Positions 1 through 5,293 of a stretch of 5,293 nucleotides of DNA are shown here, piece by piece (position 1 is the stretch's first letter; every line of letters starts with the position of its first letter). This stretch comes from Coriobacteriia bacterium (GTDB lineage: Bacteria > Actinomycetota > Coriobacteriia > Coriobacteriales > QAMH01): NCBI GenBank assembly GCA_900756605.1, contig CAAEKX010000379.1, positions 1 through 5,293 on the forward strand, given 5' to 3'. The notes beneath the pieces were generated by a model. It saw only the letters and a program-made list of their open reading frames with translations. It was not told the DNA's origin and did no database searches. A program made the position numbers and the translations under genes.

Positions 1-251
1 ACGATTCCCGCCGCCGGAAACGCCAGGATGATGCTCACGACCGTAAACGACGTCATGAGCCACCCGAAGGTGCTCACGTCCAGGCCGAACGCCTGCATGA
101 GCACCGGCGCGATCGGCGGCACCTTGAACATGTTAATGGGAACGGAACAGCTCGCGAGAAACACCACGATGAGTATCACCCATGCGTATGGCGGTGTCTT
201 GGCTATCTCCTGTCCGGTCCCCTTCTTCGCTTCCGTAACTGCTTGCGTCAT
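1..251 (-). CDS. MFS transporter, N-terminal fragment (83 codons, runs off the left edge)
   Basis: Visible start of a major facilitator superfamily permease, probably an exchanger or importer for the aromatic substrate or product of the enzyme encoded upstream. A hydrophilic N-terminus of about 21 residues is followed by a first membrane helix (about residues 22-36). Next comes an amphipathic stretch with the sequence FKVPPIAPVLMQAF (42-55), where MFS proteins typically read 'P.l...f.', then a second helix (about 61-80) beginning TFGWLMTSF and ending in FPAAGI. This layout (helix 1, short loop, gWl.t.f.. helix 2) is typical of NarK/CynX-like MFS members. The start ATG at 251 is preceded, six bases away, by a very strong Shine-Dalgarno AGGAGGAGGAG. 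It is the third gene of the minus-strand unit, 66 bp after the Fe-S subunit gene, and probably cotranscribed. Only about a fifth of a usual 400-residue MFS protein is seen, so substrate and subfamily cannot be assigned. Confidence 0.8.
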   Translation of the reverse strand, partial: MTQAVTEAKKGTGQEIAKTPPYAWVILIVVFLASCSVPINMFKVPPIAPVLMQAFGLDVSTFGWLMTSFTVVSIILAFPAAGI

Positions 252-257
252 TGTAGT

Positions 258-268
258 CTCCTCCTCCT
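258..268 (-). promoter_or_regulatory. Shine-Dalgarno of the MFS gene
   Basis: The minus strand reads AGGAGGAGGAG, six bases before the ATG at 251. It is near-consensus and repeated, so the transporter should be translated independently of the upstream cistron, unlike the Fe-S gene, which is coupled by overlap. Confidence 0.75.
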
Positions 269-287
269 AATACGATCCGATGATGTC

Positions 288-313
288 GCGCGGCACGTAT
301 CGGCGTACCGCGC
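288..313 (-). promoter_or_regulatory. Intercistronic GC-rich hairpin between Fe-S subunit and MFS genes
   Basis: The inverted repeat pairs GCGCGG (288-293) with CCGCGC (308-313). After a single mismatch (294/307) it continues with ACG (295-297) against CGT (304-306), closing a six-base loop (298-303). It begins four bases after the stop codon of the Fe-S gene and ends about 20 bases before the Shine-Dalgarno of the transporter gene. No T-run follows on the minus strand, so it does not look like an intrinsic terminator. A role in mRNA processing, 3'-end protection of the enzyme message, or partial attenuation before the transporter is inference. Confidence 0.45.
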
Positions 314-317
314 CTGT

Positions 318-1154
318 CTAGCATGGCGTCGCGTAGAGCACGATCGACCCCGCGTTCAGCGCGCCGCTCACATGCAACCTCTCGATCCTCTTGTCCTCGT
401 ATCCCTCCTTTTCCAGAAGAAGCGTGTAATAGCCGTCGGATATGTCCTCGACCCTGAACTCGCCGAAGTAGTCCGTCTTCGTCTCCCACTTTTGCAGGGT
501 CGCCTCGTTTTCGAGCGTCACCGTCACGCCATCGAGGCAGCGATCCTCGACAGGCGAGTAGACCTCGCCCGCGATGAAGGGCTTGGGCATGTTTACGTAG
601 GCAACAGTCGGATTCGTGCCGTATTCAGAATGCAGGCGCTCGAGCGGCGCGTACATGTTCTGTGGTGTCAGCTCGGACGTGTCCACGAAACGAAGCGCAT
701 CGCGCGGACATGCCGCGACGCAACGCGGACGCCCCCATCCGGCATCGAGAAGATGCGCGCACATGGTGCACTTCTGGGGAAGGTCGAGGACGTCATTCCA
801 ATAGACGACACCATAGGGGCATGCGTCCATGAGCTCATGACATCCGCGCGCCCTCTCGGTGTCGAAGATGACAATCCCGTCATCGCGACGATAGGCAGCC
901 TCGGGATATCCAGCTGCCTGGGCCGCGGCAATGCACGGTGCGTCCTCGCACTGCTGGCACATGACCGGCACACGCTCCTGCCTCATGCGCGACCCGGACG
1001 CGACCTGCCTCTCGCGCACCTGAATCCAGAACTGCCCTTCCTCTTGGGGAGCGGCCAGGGGGCTCCAGTCGTTATCGCAGTGCTCGTCCTTGCAAGCTAT
1101 CTGGCAATCACAGCATTGAATGCACAGCGACGGATCTACAAGTATCGTCTTCAT
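318..1154 (-). CDS. Ferredoxin-like Fe-S subunit of a transhydroxylase/catechol dehydroxylase-type molybdoenzyme (278 aa)
   Basis: Electron-transfer subunit of the molybdoenzyme encoded just upstream; cytoplasmic, with no signal peptide. Cluster cysteines are C11-x2-C14-x2-C17-x3-C21, then C66-x2-C69-x4-C74, C112 (in DACPYG), C129-x2-C132 (in KCTMC), and C145-x3-C149. That is twelve cysteines, enough for three [4Fe-4S] clusters. The usual fourth cysteine after C74 is alanine (residue 78), and the third motif is reduced to the single C112. Ordinary DMSO-reductase beta subunits carry sixteen cysteines and four clusters; the reduced set seen here is that of the Pelobacter transhydroxylase small subunit, as I recall it. 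Residues about 192-275 form a beta-rich carboxypeptidase-regulatory/transthyretin-like domain (GEVYSP, LDGVTVTL, TDYFGEFRVEDI, GYYTLLL), which that small subunit also has. The start at 1154 is chosen because the Fe-S motif begins at residue 11, a GAGGGGAG-type ribosome site lies seven bases upstream, and ATGA overlaps the stop of the large subunit. A longer in-frame start at 1211 would add 19 arginine-rich residues with no counterpart in the family. Unpaired C15, C26, C105, C206 and C278 are extra. Confidence 0.9.
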   Translation of the reverse strand: MKTILVDPSLCIQCCDCQIACKDEHCDNDWSPLAAPQEEGQFWIQVRERQVASGSRMRQERVPVMCQQCEDAPCIAAAQAAGYPEAAYRRDDGIVIFDTERARGCHELMDACPYGVVYWNDVLDLPQKCTMCAHLLDAGWGRPRCVAACPRDALRFVDTSELTPQNMYAPLERLHSEYGTNPTVAYVNMPKPFIAGEVYSPVEDRCLDGVTVTLENEATLQKWETKTDYFGEFRVEDISDGYYTLLLEKEGYEDKRIERLHVSGALNAGSIVLYATPC

Positions 1155-1170
1155 GAGAGCTCTCCCCTCT
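1151..1170 (-). promoter_or_regulatory. ATGA start-stop overlap and Shine-Dalgarno coupling the two enzyme subunits
   Basis: The ATG of the Fe-S gene (1154-1152) overlaps the TGA stop of the large subunit gene (1153-1151). AGAGGGGAG (1170-1162) lies seven bases before that ATG. A perfect 10-bp palindrome GAGAGCTCTC (1164-1155) fills the spacer. The overlap indicates translational coupling, suited to fixed subunit stoichiometry. Confidence 0.8.
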
Positions 1171-3802
1171 TCCACGTGGCGTATTGCCCGGCGAATCCCT
1201 CTGGATACCACTTCTCGAGCCCATCGAGATCGGCCTTCTCGACCTCGAACAGGACGGAGTTGAACGAACCGCCCAGATGATGCGGGGACATCGAACCGGG
1301 GTACGAGATGACATTGCCGTCACCGCCCCTGTCGAGGGAATCGCTTTCGGGAGCGACGGGATCGTTCCAGGAGCCATAGGTGAGCCATGCGACGCCCGGC
1401 ATGACCCGGTCGCTCACGACGACGCCTGCGAGCAACTCTCCGCGGTCGTTGAAGGCGCGTACGATATCCCCATCTGCAAGGCCGCGCTCGGCTGCGTCGG
1501 CCGGATTCATCACGCATGGCTCGTAGGCATAGCCATCAGGCCCGTATACCTTGTAGTTCTCGGCAAGCCAGCTGATGTTGTTGTACTTGCCGTGAAACCG
1601 GAACTTGGGATGCGCCATGAGCATCTGCAACGGATACTTCTCCTTGAGCTCATGGGTCTCGTGCCCTTCCTTCTCCGGGATGTAGTGGGGTACCGGAGGA
1701 ATCTCGGGATTGTCAGGGCCATAGAAACCGGAGAGCAGCGTCGAATAGATCTCCACCTTGCCCGTGGGCGTGTCCAAAAGGTTGTCGGCGCTGACCTCGT
1801 TGTCATGGAACGTCGAGAACTGCTTGCACTCCTCGTAGTCGTCGAGCGCCGGCCAGACGTAGTAGCCCTTCTCCTTGAACTCGTCATAGCTCATCGGGAT
1901 GGTCGTCTTGTCGTACATGAGCTGCAAGATCTCGTCTTCGCTACGACCCTCGTTGAAGGCCTCGCCGAAGCCGATCCTGTCGGCAAGCTCCTCGAATATC
2001 TGCAAGTCCGTCTTGGCTTCCCCCACGGGTTCGATAGCCTTGCGCGAGTAGACCGCCGAGCGAAGAAGGCTATAGGCAGGCGCAACGTATTGACCCACCG
2101 AAGCGGGCTCGGTGATATCCTGGCGCTCGAAGATCGTCGTGATGGGAAGGACCAGGTCGGCGTAGCGGCAGTCACGATCGAACCACGGGGCGGTCACGAC
2201 GAAGGTCTCCAGCTTGGGATTTCTGAGCGCGTCAATCTGGCGCTTATGTTGCGGAGGATTAGTCAGCGTCGAGCCGCGTTGCCAGAGCATATGCATCTCC
2301 TGGCAGCCCTCTGCCGGATACTGCACATCGTCAAAGTAACGCTCCGGAGCCCAGTTGTCCATGTGTCCGCCACGCCAATGCTGAGGAGCGTCCTCCATGC
2401 AGTCCTTGAACTTGGTGAAGGTCACCATCTGCGGATTGTCATTTTGCGGATAGTAGTCAAGGACGGCGTTCATGCCGCCGTCGGCATAGCCTGTAGGACC
2501 TACTTGGCGCTTGGAATCATAGGGTCCCGATAGTGACAGACCACATGCCAGGATGTTGACACCGGGTCTGCCCAAACCCTGCATAATCTGCAAGGTTGCC
2601 AGGATGCGCGAGTTGTCGTGCGCGTAGGTGCGCCTGCATGCGCCGCCGGTCATGCACCAAAGCGAGGTGGGACGCGTTGCCCACATCTTGGCGAGCGCTA
2701 CGATGGTGCGGGCGGGAACCCCGCATATCTCGGAAGCCCACTCGGGTGTCTTCTCGATCCCATCGGGACCTTGCCCCATGACGTAGCTCTTGAACGACGC
2801 GCCTTCGCCGATATGTGTCGGAACGATATCCTTGTACTTGGGATGCTCCTCCCAGTAGGCGTCGTTGTACTCAATCTTCGCGCCATCGTCATCGAAGCCA
2901 ATGCAATGCGTGTGCAAAAACTCCTCGTCATAGGTGCCGTCGACGATCCACTGGTGCGCGATGGCCGCGGCAAGGGCATTGTCAGTTCCGGGAAACACCT
3001 GGATCCACATGGCATCGGTCGCCATGGCCGTCTCGGTCAAAAGCGGATCGATGCAGATGATCTTCTTTCCGAGCTCCTTCCAGTACTGGAGGAGGCGGCC
3101 GGTGTCTATACCGGCATATACACCATGGTCGATGGGGCTCGACCCCCAGAAGATGATGAGTTCGGAGTCGTTGGTCGTGTCCTGCACCGTGTCCTCGGCC
3201 GGCAGCAGGCCGTGCGCCATCCAATTGCCCCAGAGGAAGGGCGCGCCACATGCCCAGCCCTCCCAGCTGTTGGGCGTGAACTCCATGTACGAGCCACCCG
3301 TGAGGTCCCTGAACCTGAACAGGTCACTGAACAGGTAGTGCAAGCTTCCCCACTCGGGATGAGCCGAGTGGCAATAGAAGACCGAGGACGTGTCGTACTC
3401 GGACCATATGCGCTGGAACTCCTCCTCGAGAATGTCGAAGACCTCGTCCCACGAAATCCTCTCATAGCCCGAGATCCCGCGGTTCTGGGTATTACGCTCG
3501 CCATGGGGATCCCAATCAACGCGCTTGATCGGGTACTTCAGTCGCTCCTCGCCATAGGCCATCTTCTTGCCTGCGTAGCCCCAGGGAAGTAACGGGTGCG
3601 TGAGCGTCGGCTTGTACTCCTTTCCACACGAATTCACGGACCAGCTCTTCACCTCGCTTTCCTCGAACTCCATGGGCTCAATGCGAACGATGCGGTCGTC
3701 CTTGACGCTCACGAACATGGGGCCTGCCGTCGAACACGTCGTCAGACGCTCGACCCCTTCGCGTGGATCGATCGCGGACCAGATGCCATCCGCCTTCTCC
3801 AT
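1151..3802 (-). CDS. Mo-bisMGD oxidoreductase large subunit, pyrogallol transhydroxylase / catechol dehydroxylase-like (883 aa)
   Basis: Catalytic subunit of a DMSO-reductase-superfamily enzyme that probably removes or transfers a hydroxyl group on a catechol- or pyrogallol-type aromatic. Length (883 aa) is close to the 875 aa of Pelobacter acidigallici transhydroxylase. No twin-arginine signal is present, so it is cytoplasmic. Only isolated cysteines (C23, C59) occur near the N-terminus, so the FS0 cluster is absent, as in transhydroxylase. Family landmarks in order: RLTTCSTAGPMFVSVKD (19-35), DPHGERN (98-104), GYERISWDE (112-120), NSWEGW (178-183) with Ser179 as predicted Mo ligand, IIFWGSSP (216-223), PGTDNALA (271-278), GGACR (386-390), GYADGG (438-443), the MGD-binding region WFDRDCRYADLVLP (540-553) and TGKVEIYS (680-687). 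The C-terminal molybdopterin dinucleotide-binding barrel covers about 724-856. Relative to Pelobacter (recalled sequence), His148, Tyr156, Tyr439 and Tyr572 match active-site His144, Tyr152, Tyr404 and Tyr560. Asp174, Trp354, Arg153 and Cys557 correspond to Asn178, Thr385, Leu157 and Val569. The start at 3802 is preferred because AAGAGAGGAG lies five bases upstream; in-frame ATGs at 3826 and 3856 lack as good a site. First gene of the operon. The substrate cannot be read from sequence. Confidence 0.92.
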   Translation of the reverse strand: MEKADGIWSAIDPREGVERLTTCSTAGPMFVSVKDDRIVRIEPMEFEESEVKSWSVNSCGKEYKPTLTHPLLPWGYAGKKMAYGEERLKYPIKRVDWDPHGERNTQNRGISGYERISWDEVFDILEEEFQRIWSEYDTSSVFYCHSAHPEWGSLHYLFSDLFRFRDLTGGSYMEFTPNSWEGWACGAPFLWGNWMAHGLLPAEDTVQDTTNDSELIIFWGSSPIDHGVYAGIDTGRLLQYWKELGKKIICIDPLLTETAMATDAMWIQVFPGTDNALAAAIAHQWIVDGTYDEEFLHTHCIGFDDDGAKIEYNDAYWEEHPKYKDIVPTHIGEGASFKSYVMGQGPDGIEKTPEWASEICGVPARTIVALAKMWATRPTSLWCMTGGACRRTYAHDNSRILATLQIMQGLGRPGVNILACGLSLSGPYDSKRQVGPTGYADGGMNAVLDYYPQNDNPQMVTFTKFKDCMEDAPQHWRGGHMDNWAPERYFDDVQYPAEGCQEMHMLWQRGSTLTNPPQHKRQIDALRNPKLETFVVTAPWFDRDCRYADLVLPITTIFERQDITEPASVGQYVAPAYSLLRSAVYSRKAIEPVGEAKTDLQIFEELADRIGFGEAFNEGRSEDEILQLMYDKTTIPMSYDEFKEKGYYVWPALDDYEECKQFSTFHDNEVSADNLLDTPTGKVEIYSTLLSGFYGPDNPEIPPVPHYIPEKEGHETHELKEKYPLQMLMAHPKFRFHGKYNNISWLAENYKVYGPDGYAYEPCVMNPADAAERGLADGDIVRAFNDRGELLAGVVVSDRVMPGVAWLTYGSWNDPVAPESDSLDRGGDGNVISYPGSMSPHHLGGSFNSVLFEVEKADLDGLEKWYPEGFAGQYATWKRGELS

Positions 3803-3927
3803 CACTGCTCCTCTCTTCTCATGCATGCGCTCGCGGCTTGCCGGATATGCACGCAATGTTCGATGAGCGCATGGTCATACGAGAGAGCGGACGAGTCAGT
3901 CACCTGGAATATGCAAATGGCGAAAGC

Positions 3928-3972
3928 GGGGTATGCCCACAGTCCCATCTTCGGGGAATCGGGGGTATACCG
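3928..3972. repeat. Pair of GGGGTATRCC elements, candidate operator sites
   Basis: GGGGTATGCC (3928-3937) and GGGGTATACC (3962-3971) match at nine of ten bases and lie 34 bp apart, a little over three helical turns. Each is close to self-complementary: GGTATACC is a perfect palindrome, and GGGTATGCCC is one apart from its centre. This suggests binding sites for a dimeric regulator, most simply the divergently encoded one. The regulator assignment is inference. Confidence 0.35.
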
Positions 3973-3983
3973 TGAGTATGACA

Positions 3984-4012
3984 TTGGCGTTTTCGCAGGT
4001 AGACACCATGAT
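3984..4012 (+). promoter_or_regulatory. Weak candidate sigma-70 promoter for the regulator gene
   Basis: TTGGCG (3984-3989) and CATGAT (4007-4012) are separated by 17 bases, each matching four of six consensus positions. It would give a leader of roughly 110 bases before the ATG at 4132. The hexamer TACAAT at 4053-4058 is a better -10 match but has no recognisable -35 at the right distance. Confidence 0.2.
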
Positions 4013-4117
4013 GACACGAGCAGGTGAAAACGAGGAAATGCCATCGCTGCGATACAATGTCCGTCAGGAGAGCTTAGGCCAAGACACGCGAAAATGAGAT
4101 GTAACCCGACACGAAAC

Positions 4118-4125
4118 GAGGGGAG
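4118..4125 (+). promoter_or_regulatory. Shine-Dalgarno of the membrane regulator gene
   Basis: GAGGGGAG lies six bases before the ATG at 4132. An in-frame TAA at 4102-4104 excludes any start further upstream, and no other ATG, GTG or TTG occurs in frame between that stop and 4132, so the start is well determined. Confidence 0.75.
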
Positions 4126-4131
4126 TCTTCA

Positions 4132-5293
4132 ATGCCGGACACACGACAGCAGGCGGCATCTGAAGAAATCGGGACGGACAAGTTGCAAGCAACGGAGAAC
4201 GGCATTTCCATCGTCGTCGTTCTCACCGTGGTGGGTTTCGCCGCGTTTTGGGCCGCCTTGTTCTCGCTGGTGTTCTCCGACGCCTTCGCAACGCCCAGCG
4301 ACGATTCGCTCGCGGGTTTCATCTTCAGATTGCTTTTGCTCATCGGCTTCGCGCTAGCCCAAATGCTTTCCGGCACGCGCCTATCGGATACGGTGAACAG
4401 CCAGGGTAAAAAGCTCGCGATTCTCGCATTGTCCTTTGCATGCATGCTCGCATTGGCGGCATTCTCGCTGATGGGCCTTGAGACCTCGGATCTTGCCTCG
4501 ATTCTGCAGGCCGTCATATGGATGCTCCTGGGATTCGGCATGGGCATAGAGCTCGACTTATGGGGCGTCATATGGAGCGGAATCGATTCAGAACGCGACA
4601 GGGGCTCATTTTGCTCGCTGGCAATGGCCGCTTCCGTACTCGTGGCCGTCGGAGCATGCTCGGCCATGCTATTTCCCCCAAGCGCAATCTGCATTGCGGC
4701 GACCTCGACGCTGTTCATAGTCTCCGGCGTTCTGCTCCTGCTCTGCGAAAAGCGCATCCCATGCTCCGAGGAGGTGAGCGCGCAGGCCTCGAGGCAGCGC
4801 CTCAACCTCGCCAACGTTGCGATGCTCACCCCGCTCGCCGCGTCATTCGCGCTCGGGGTCATCCTCGCGCTCAACGGGCTCAGATTAGGAGCGGACCTAG
4901 CGTTTTTCACCGCGCTCGCCGGGCTCGGTATTGGGGCGCTCTGTCCGCTCGTAGTCACGGCGATTCGAGAGGCCGCACCGTCGCCCTCGAGCGTGGAGCG
5001 CGCTGTCTTTCCCGTCATCTGCGCCTGCATGCTCATGCTGCCCTTCATGACGAGTGCGCAAGCATTTCAAATCGTGATAATACTGGCAATCGCGGACTTG
5101 ACCGCCTATTTCGTGAATCACCTGAGCGTGCTGGTCCTGCTTGCCTACCGCAAGCATCTCAAGCCTACCTACCATTTTGCCAAGGGTCTTACCGCGACGA
5201 CATGCGGGCTCGCGCTGGGATGGGCCGTCGTGACGATTCTCTTCTTCGCATGCGGCGAAGAGATGCAAGGATATTCGTCGGCGGGCTGGGCGG
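4132..5293 (+). CDS. Polytopic membrane protein, probable membrane-spanning LuxR-type regulator (N-terminal 387 codons, runs off the right edge)
   Basis: Continuous open frame from 4132 to the window end. After about 25 polar residues there are roughly eleven hydrophobic segments, near residues 27-48, 61-79, 94-114, 122-147, 160-180, 183-205, 227-247, 255-277, 291-308, 311-338 and 351-373. Connecting loops are short and charged, such as SERDRG (153-158), EKRIP (206-210), ASRQR (219-223) and YRKHLKP (339-345). No transporter signature is apparent. Gut Eggerthellaceae commonly place a regulator with a many-helix, MFS-like membrane half and a C-terminal LuxR helix-turn-helix beside catechol dehydroxylase and related reductase genes. 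The divergent position and helix count here fit that family. Its twelfth helix and DNA-binding domain would then lie just beyond the window. This is inference, because no helix-turn-helix is visible. The alternative is an ordinary membrane protein or transporter. Divergent orientation suggests it controls the enzyme operon in response to the aromatic substrate or another signal sensed in the membrane. Confidence 0.6.
   Translation, partial: MPDTRQQAASEEIGTDKLQATENGISIVVVLTVVGFAAFWAALFSLVFSDAFATPSDDSLAGFIFRLLLLIGFALAQMLSGTRLSDTVNSQGKKLAILALSFACMLALAAFSLMGLETSDLASILQAVIWMLLGFGMGIELDLWGVIWSGIDSERDRGSFCSLAMAASVLVAVGACSAMLFPPSAICIAATSTLFIVSGVLLLLCEKRIPCSEEVSAQASRQRLNLANVAMLTPLAASFALGVILALNGLRLGADLAFFTALAGLGIGALCPLVVTAIREAAPSPSSVERAVFPVICACMLMLPFMTSAQAFQIVIILAIADLTAYFVNHLSVLVLLAYRKHLKPTYHFAKGLTATTCGLALGWAVVTILFFACGEEMQGYSSAGWA

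Larger units (their letters stand above)
3803..4131. promoter_or_regulatory. Divergent intergenic control region between the enzyme operon and the regulator
   Basis: These 329 bp contain no convincing gene. The region must hold promoters for both the minus-strand operon and the plus-strand membrane protein. Visible elements are the AAGAGAGGAG ribosome site of the large subunit (3808-3817, minus), two GGGGTATRCC-like elements (3928-3972), a weak promoter candidate on the plus strand (3984-4012), an 11-bp dyad ATCGCTGCGAT (4043-4053) next to a TACAAT hexamer (4053-4058), and the ribosome site of the regulator (4118-4125). I found no convincing sigma-70 promoter for the minus strand, which would fit an operon that needs an activator. 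Confidence 0.6.

Noticed and set aside
288..313. Hairpin as a rho-independent terminator
   Set aside because: The minus strand downstream reads GACATCA without a T-run, and a gene with a strong ribosome site follows closely.
243..1280. 345-codon open frame on the plus strand
   Set aside because: Antisense to the Fe-S subunit gene and parts of its neighbours; composition is dominated by R, H and L, typical of a shadow frame.
1184..2533. 449-codon open frame on the plus strand
   Set aside because: Antisense to the large subunit, which has clear family motifs throughout. Long antisense frames are expected in GC-rich coding sequence, and its translation shows no recognisable domain.
2618..3592. 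324-codon open frame on the plus strand
   Set aside because: Also antisense to conserved parts of the large subunit (Mo-ligand and MGD-binding regions), with no family features.
3803..3856. N-terminal extension of the large subunit from the ATG at 3856 or 3826
   Set aside because: The ATG at 3802 has the best-placed Shine-Dalgarno, and the family homology begins only about residue 19 from that start, so an extension is unnecessary. The extension does not resemble a Tat signal: it lacks a hydrophobic core and an RR motif.
3802..4044. 80-codon minus-strand frame in the divergent intergenic region
   Set aside because: No convincing ribosome site, no recognisable features, and it overlaps the promoter region and the leader of the enzyme gene. 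A small protein cannot be excluded but is not supported.
4074..5048. 324-codon open frame on the minus strand
   Set aside because: Antisense to the membrane protein. Its Ser/Ala/Met-rich translation mirrors the codons of hydrophobic helices, while the plus-strand frame has a good ribosome site and coherent membrane segments.

Overview
The window carries one compact catabolic or respiratory locus with a divergently transcribed regulator. The minus strand reads, in transcription order, a molybdopterin (Mo-bisMGD) oxidoreductase large subunit (3802 to 1151), a ferredoxin-like iron-sulfur subunit (1154 to 318) and the N-terminus of an MFS transporter (251 down past the left edge). The plus strand carries the first 387 codons of a polytopic membrane protein (4132 past the right edge). 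I read it as the membrane half of a LuxR-type one-component regulator, but its DNA-binding domain would lie outside the window.

The enzyme is recognisable. Large and small subunits both resemble pyrogallol-phloroglucinol transhydroxylase of Pelobacter acidigallici (DMSO-reductase superfamily). The large subunit has no N-terminal Fe-S cysteine motif and no Tat signal, and it has a serine as likely Mo ligand. The small subunit has twelve cluster cysteines (three [4Fe-4S]) followed by a transthyretin/carboxypeptidase-regulatory-like beta domain. The catechol dehydroxylases of gut Eggerthella and Gordonibacter belong to the same branch. Several active-site positions known from the Pelobacter enzyme are changed here, so the exact reaction (reductive dehydroxylation or hydroxyl transfer on an aromatic) and the substrate are open.

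Organism: GC-rich coding, a cytoplasmic transhydroxylase-like pair with an MFS transporter, and a divergent many-helix membrane protein together suggest a gut actinobacterium of the class Coriobacteriia (Eggerthellaceae such as Gordonibacter, Slackia, Adlercreutzia or Eggerthella). This is inference from gene content; no rRNA or other marker gene is present.

Proposed working: the MFS protein moves the aromatic substrate or product across the membrane, the Mo subunit transforms it in the cytoplasm using electrons passed through the Fe-S subunit, and the divergent membrane regulator controls expression. Large and small subunit genes overlap by 4 bp (ATGA). A 66-bp gap with a GC-rich hairpin separates the small subunit from the transporter. 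The 329-bp divergent intergenic region holds two similar GGGGTATRCC elements 34 bp apart and a weak candidate promoter.
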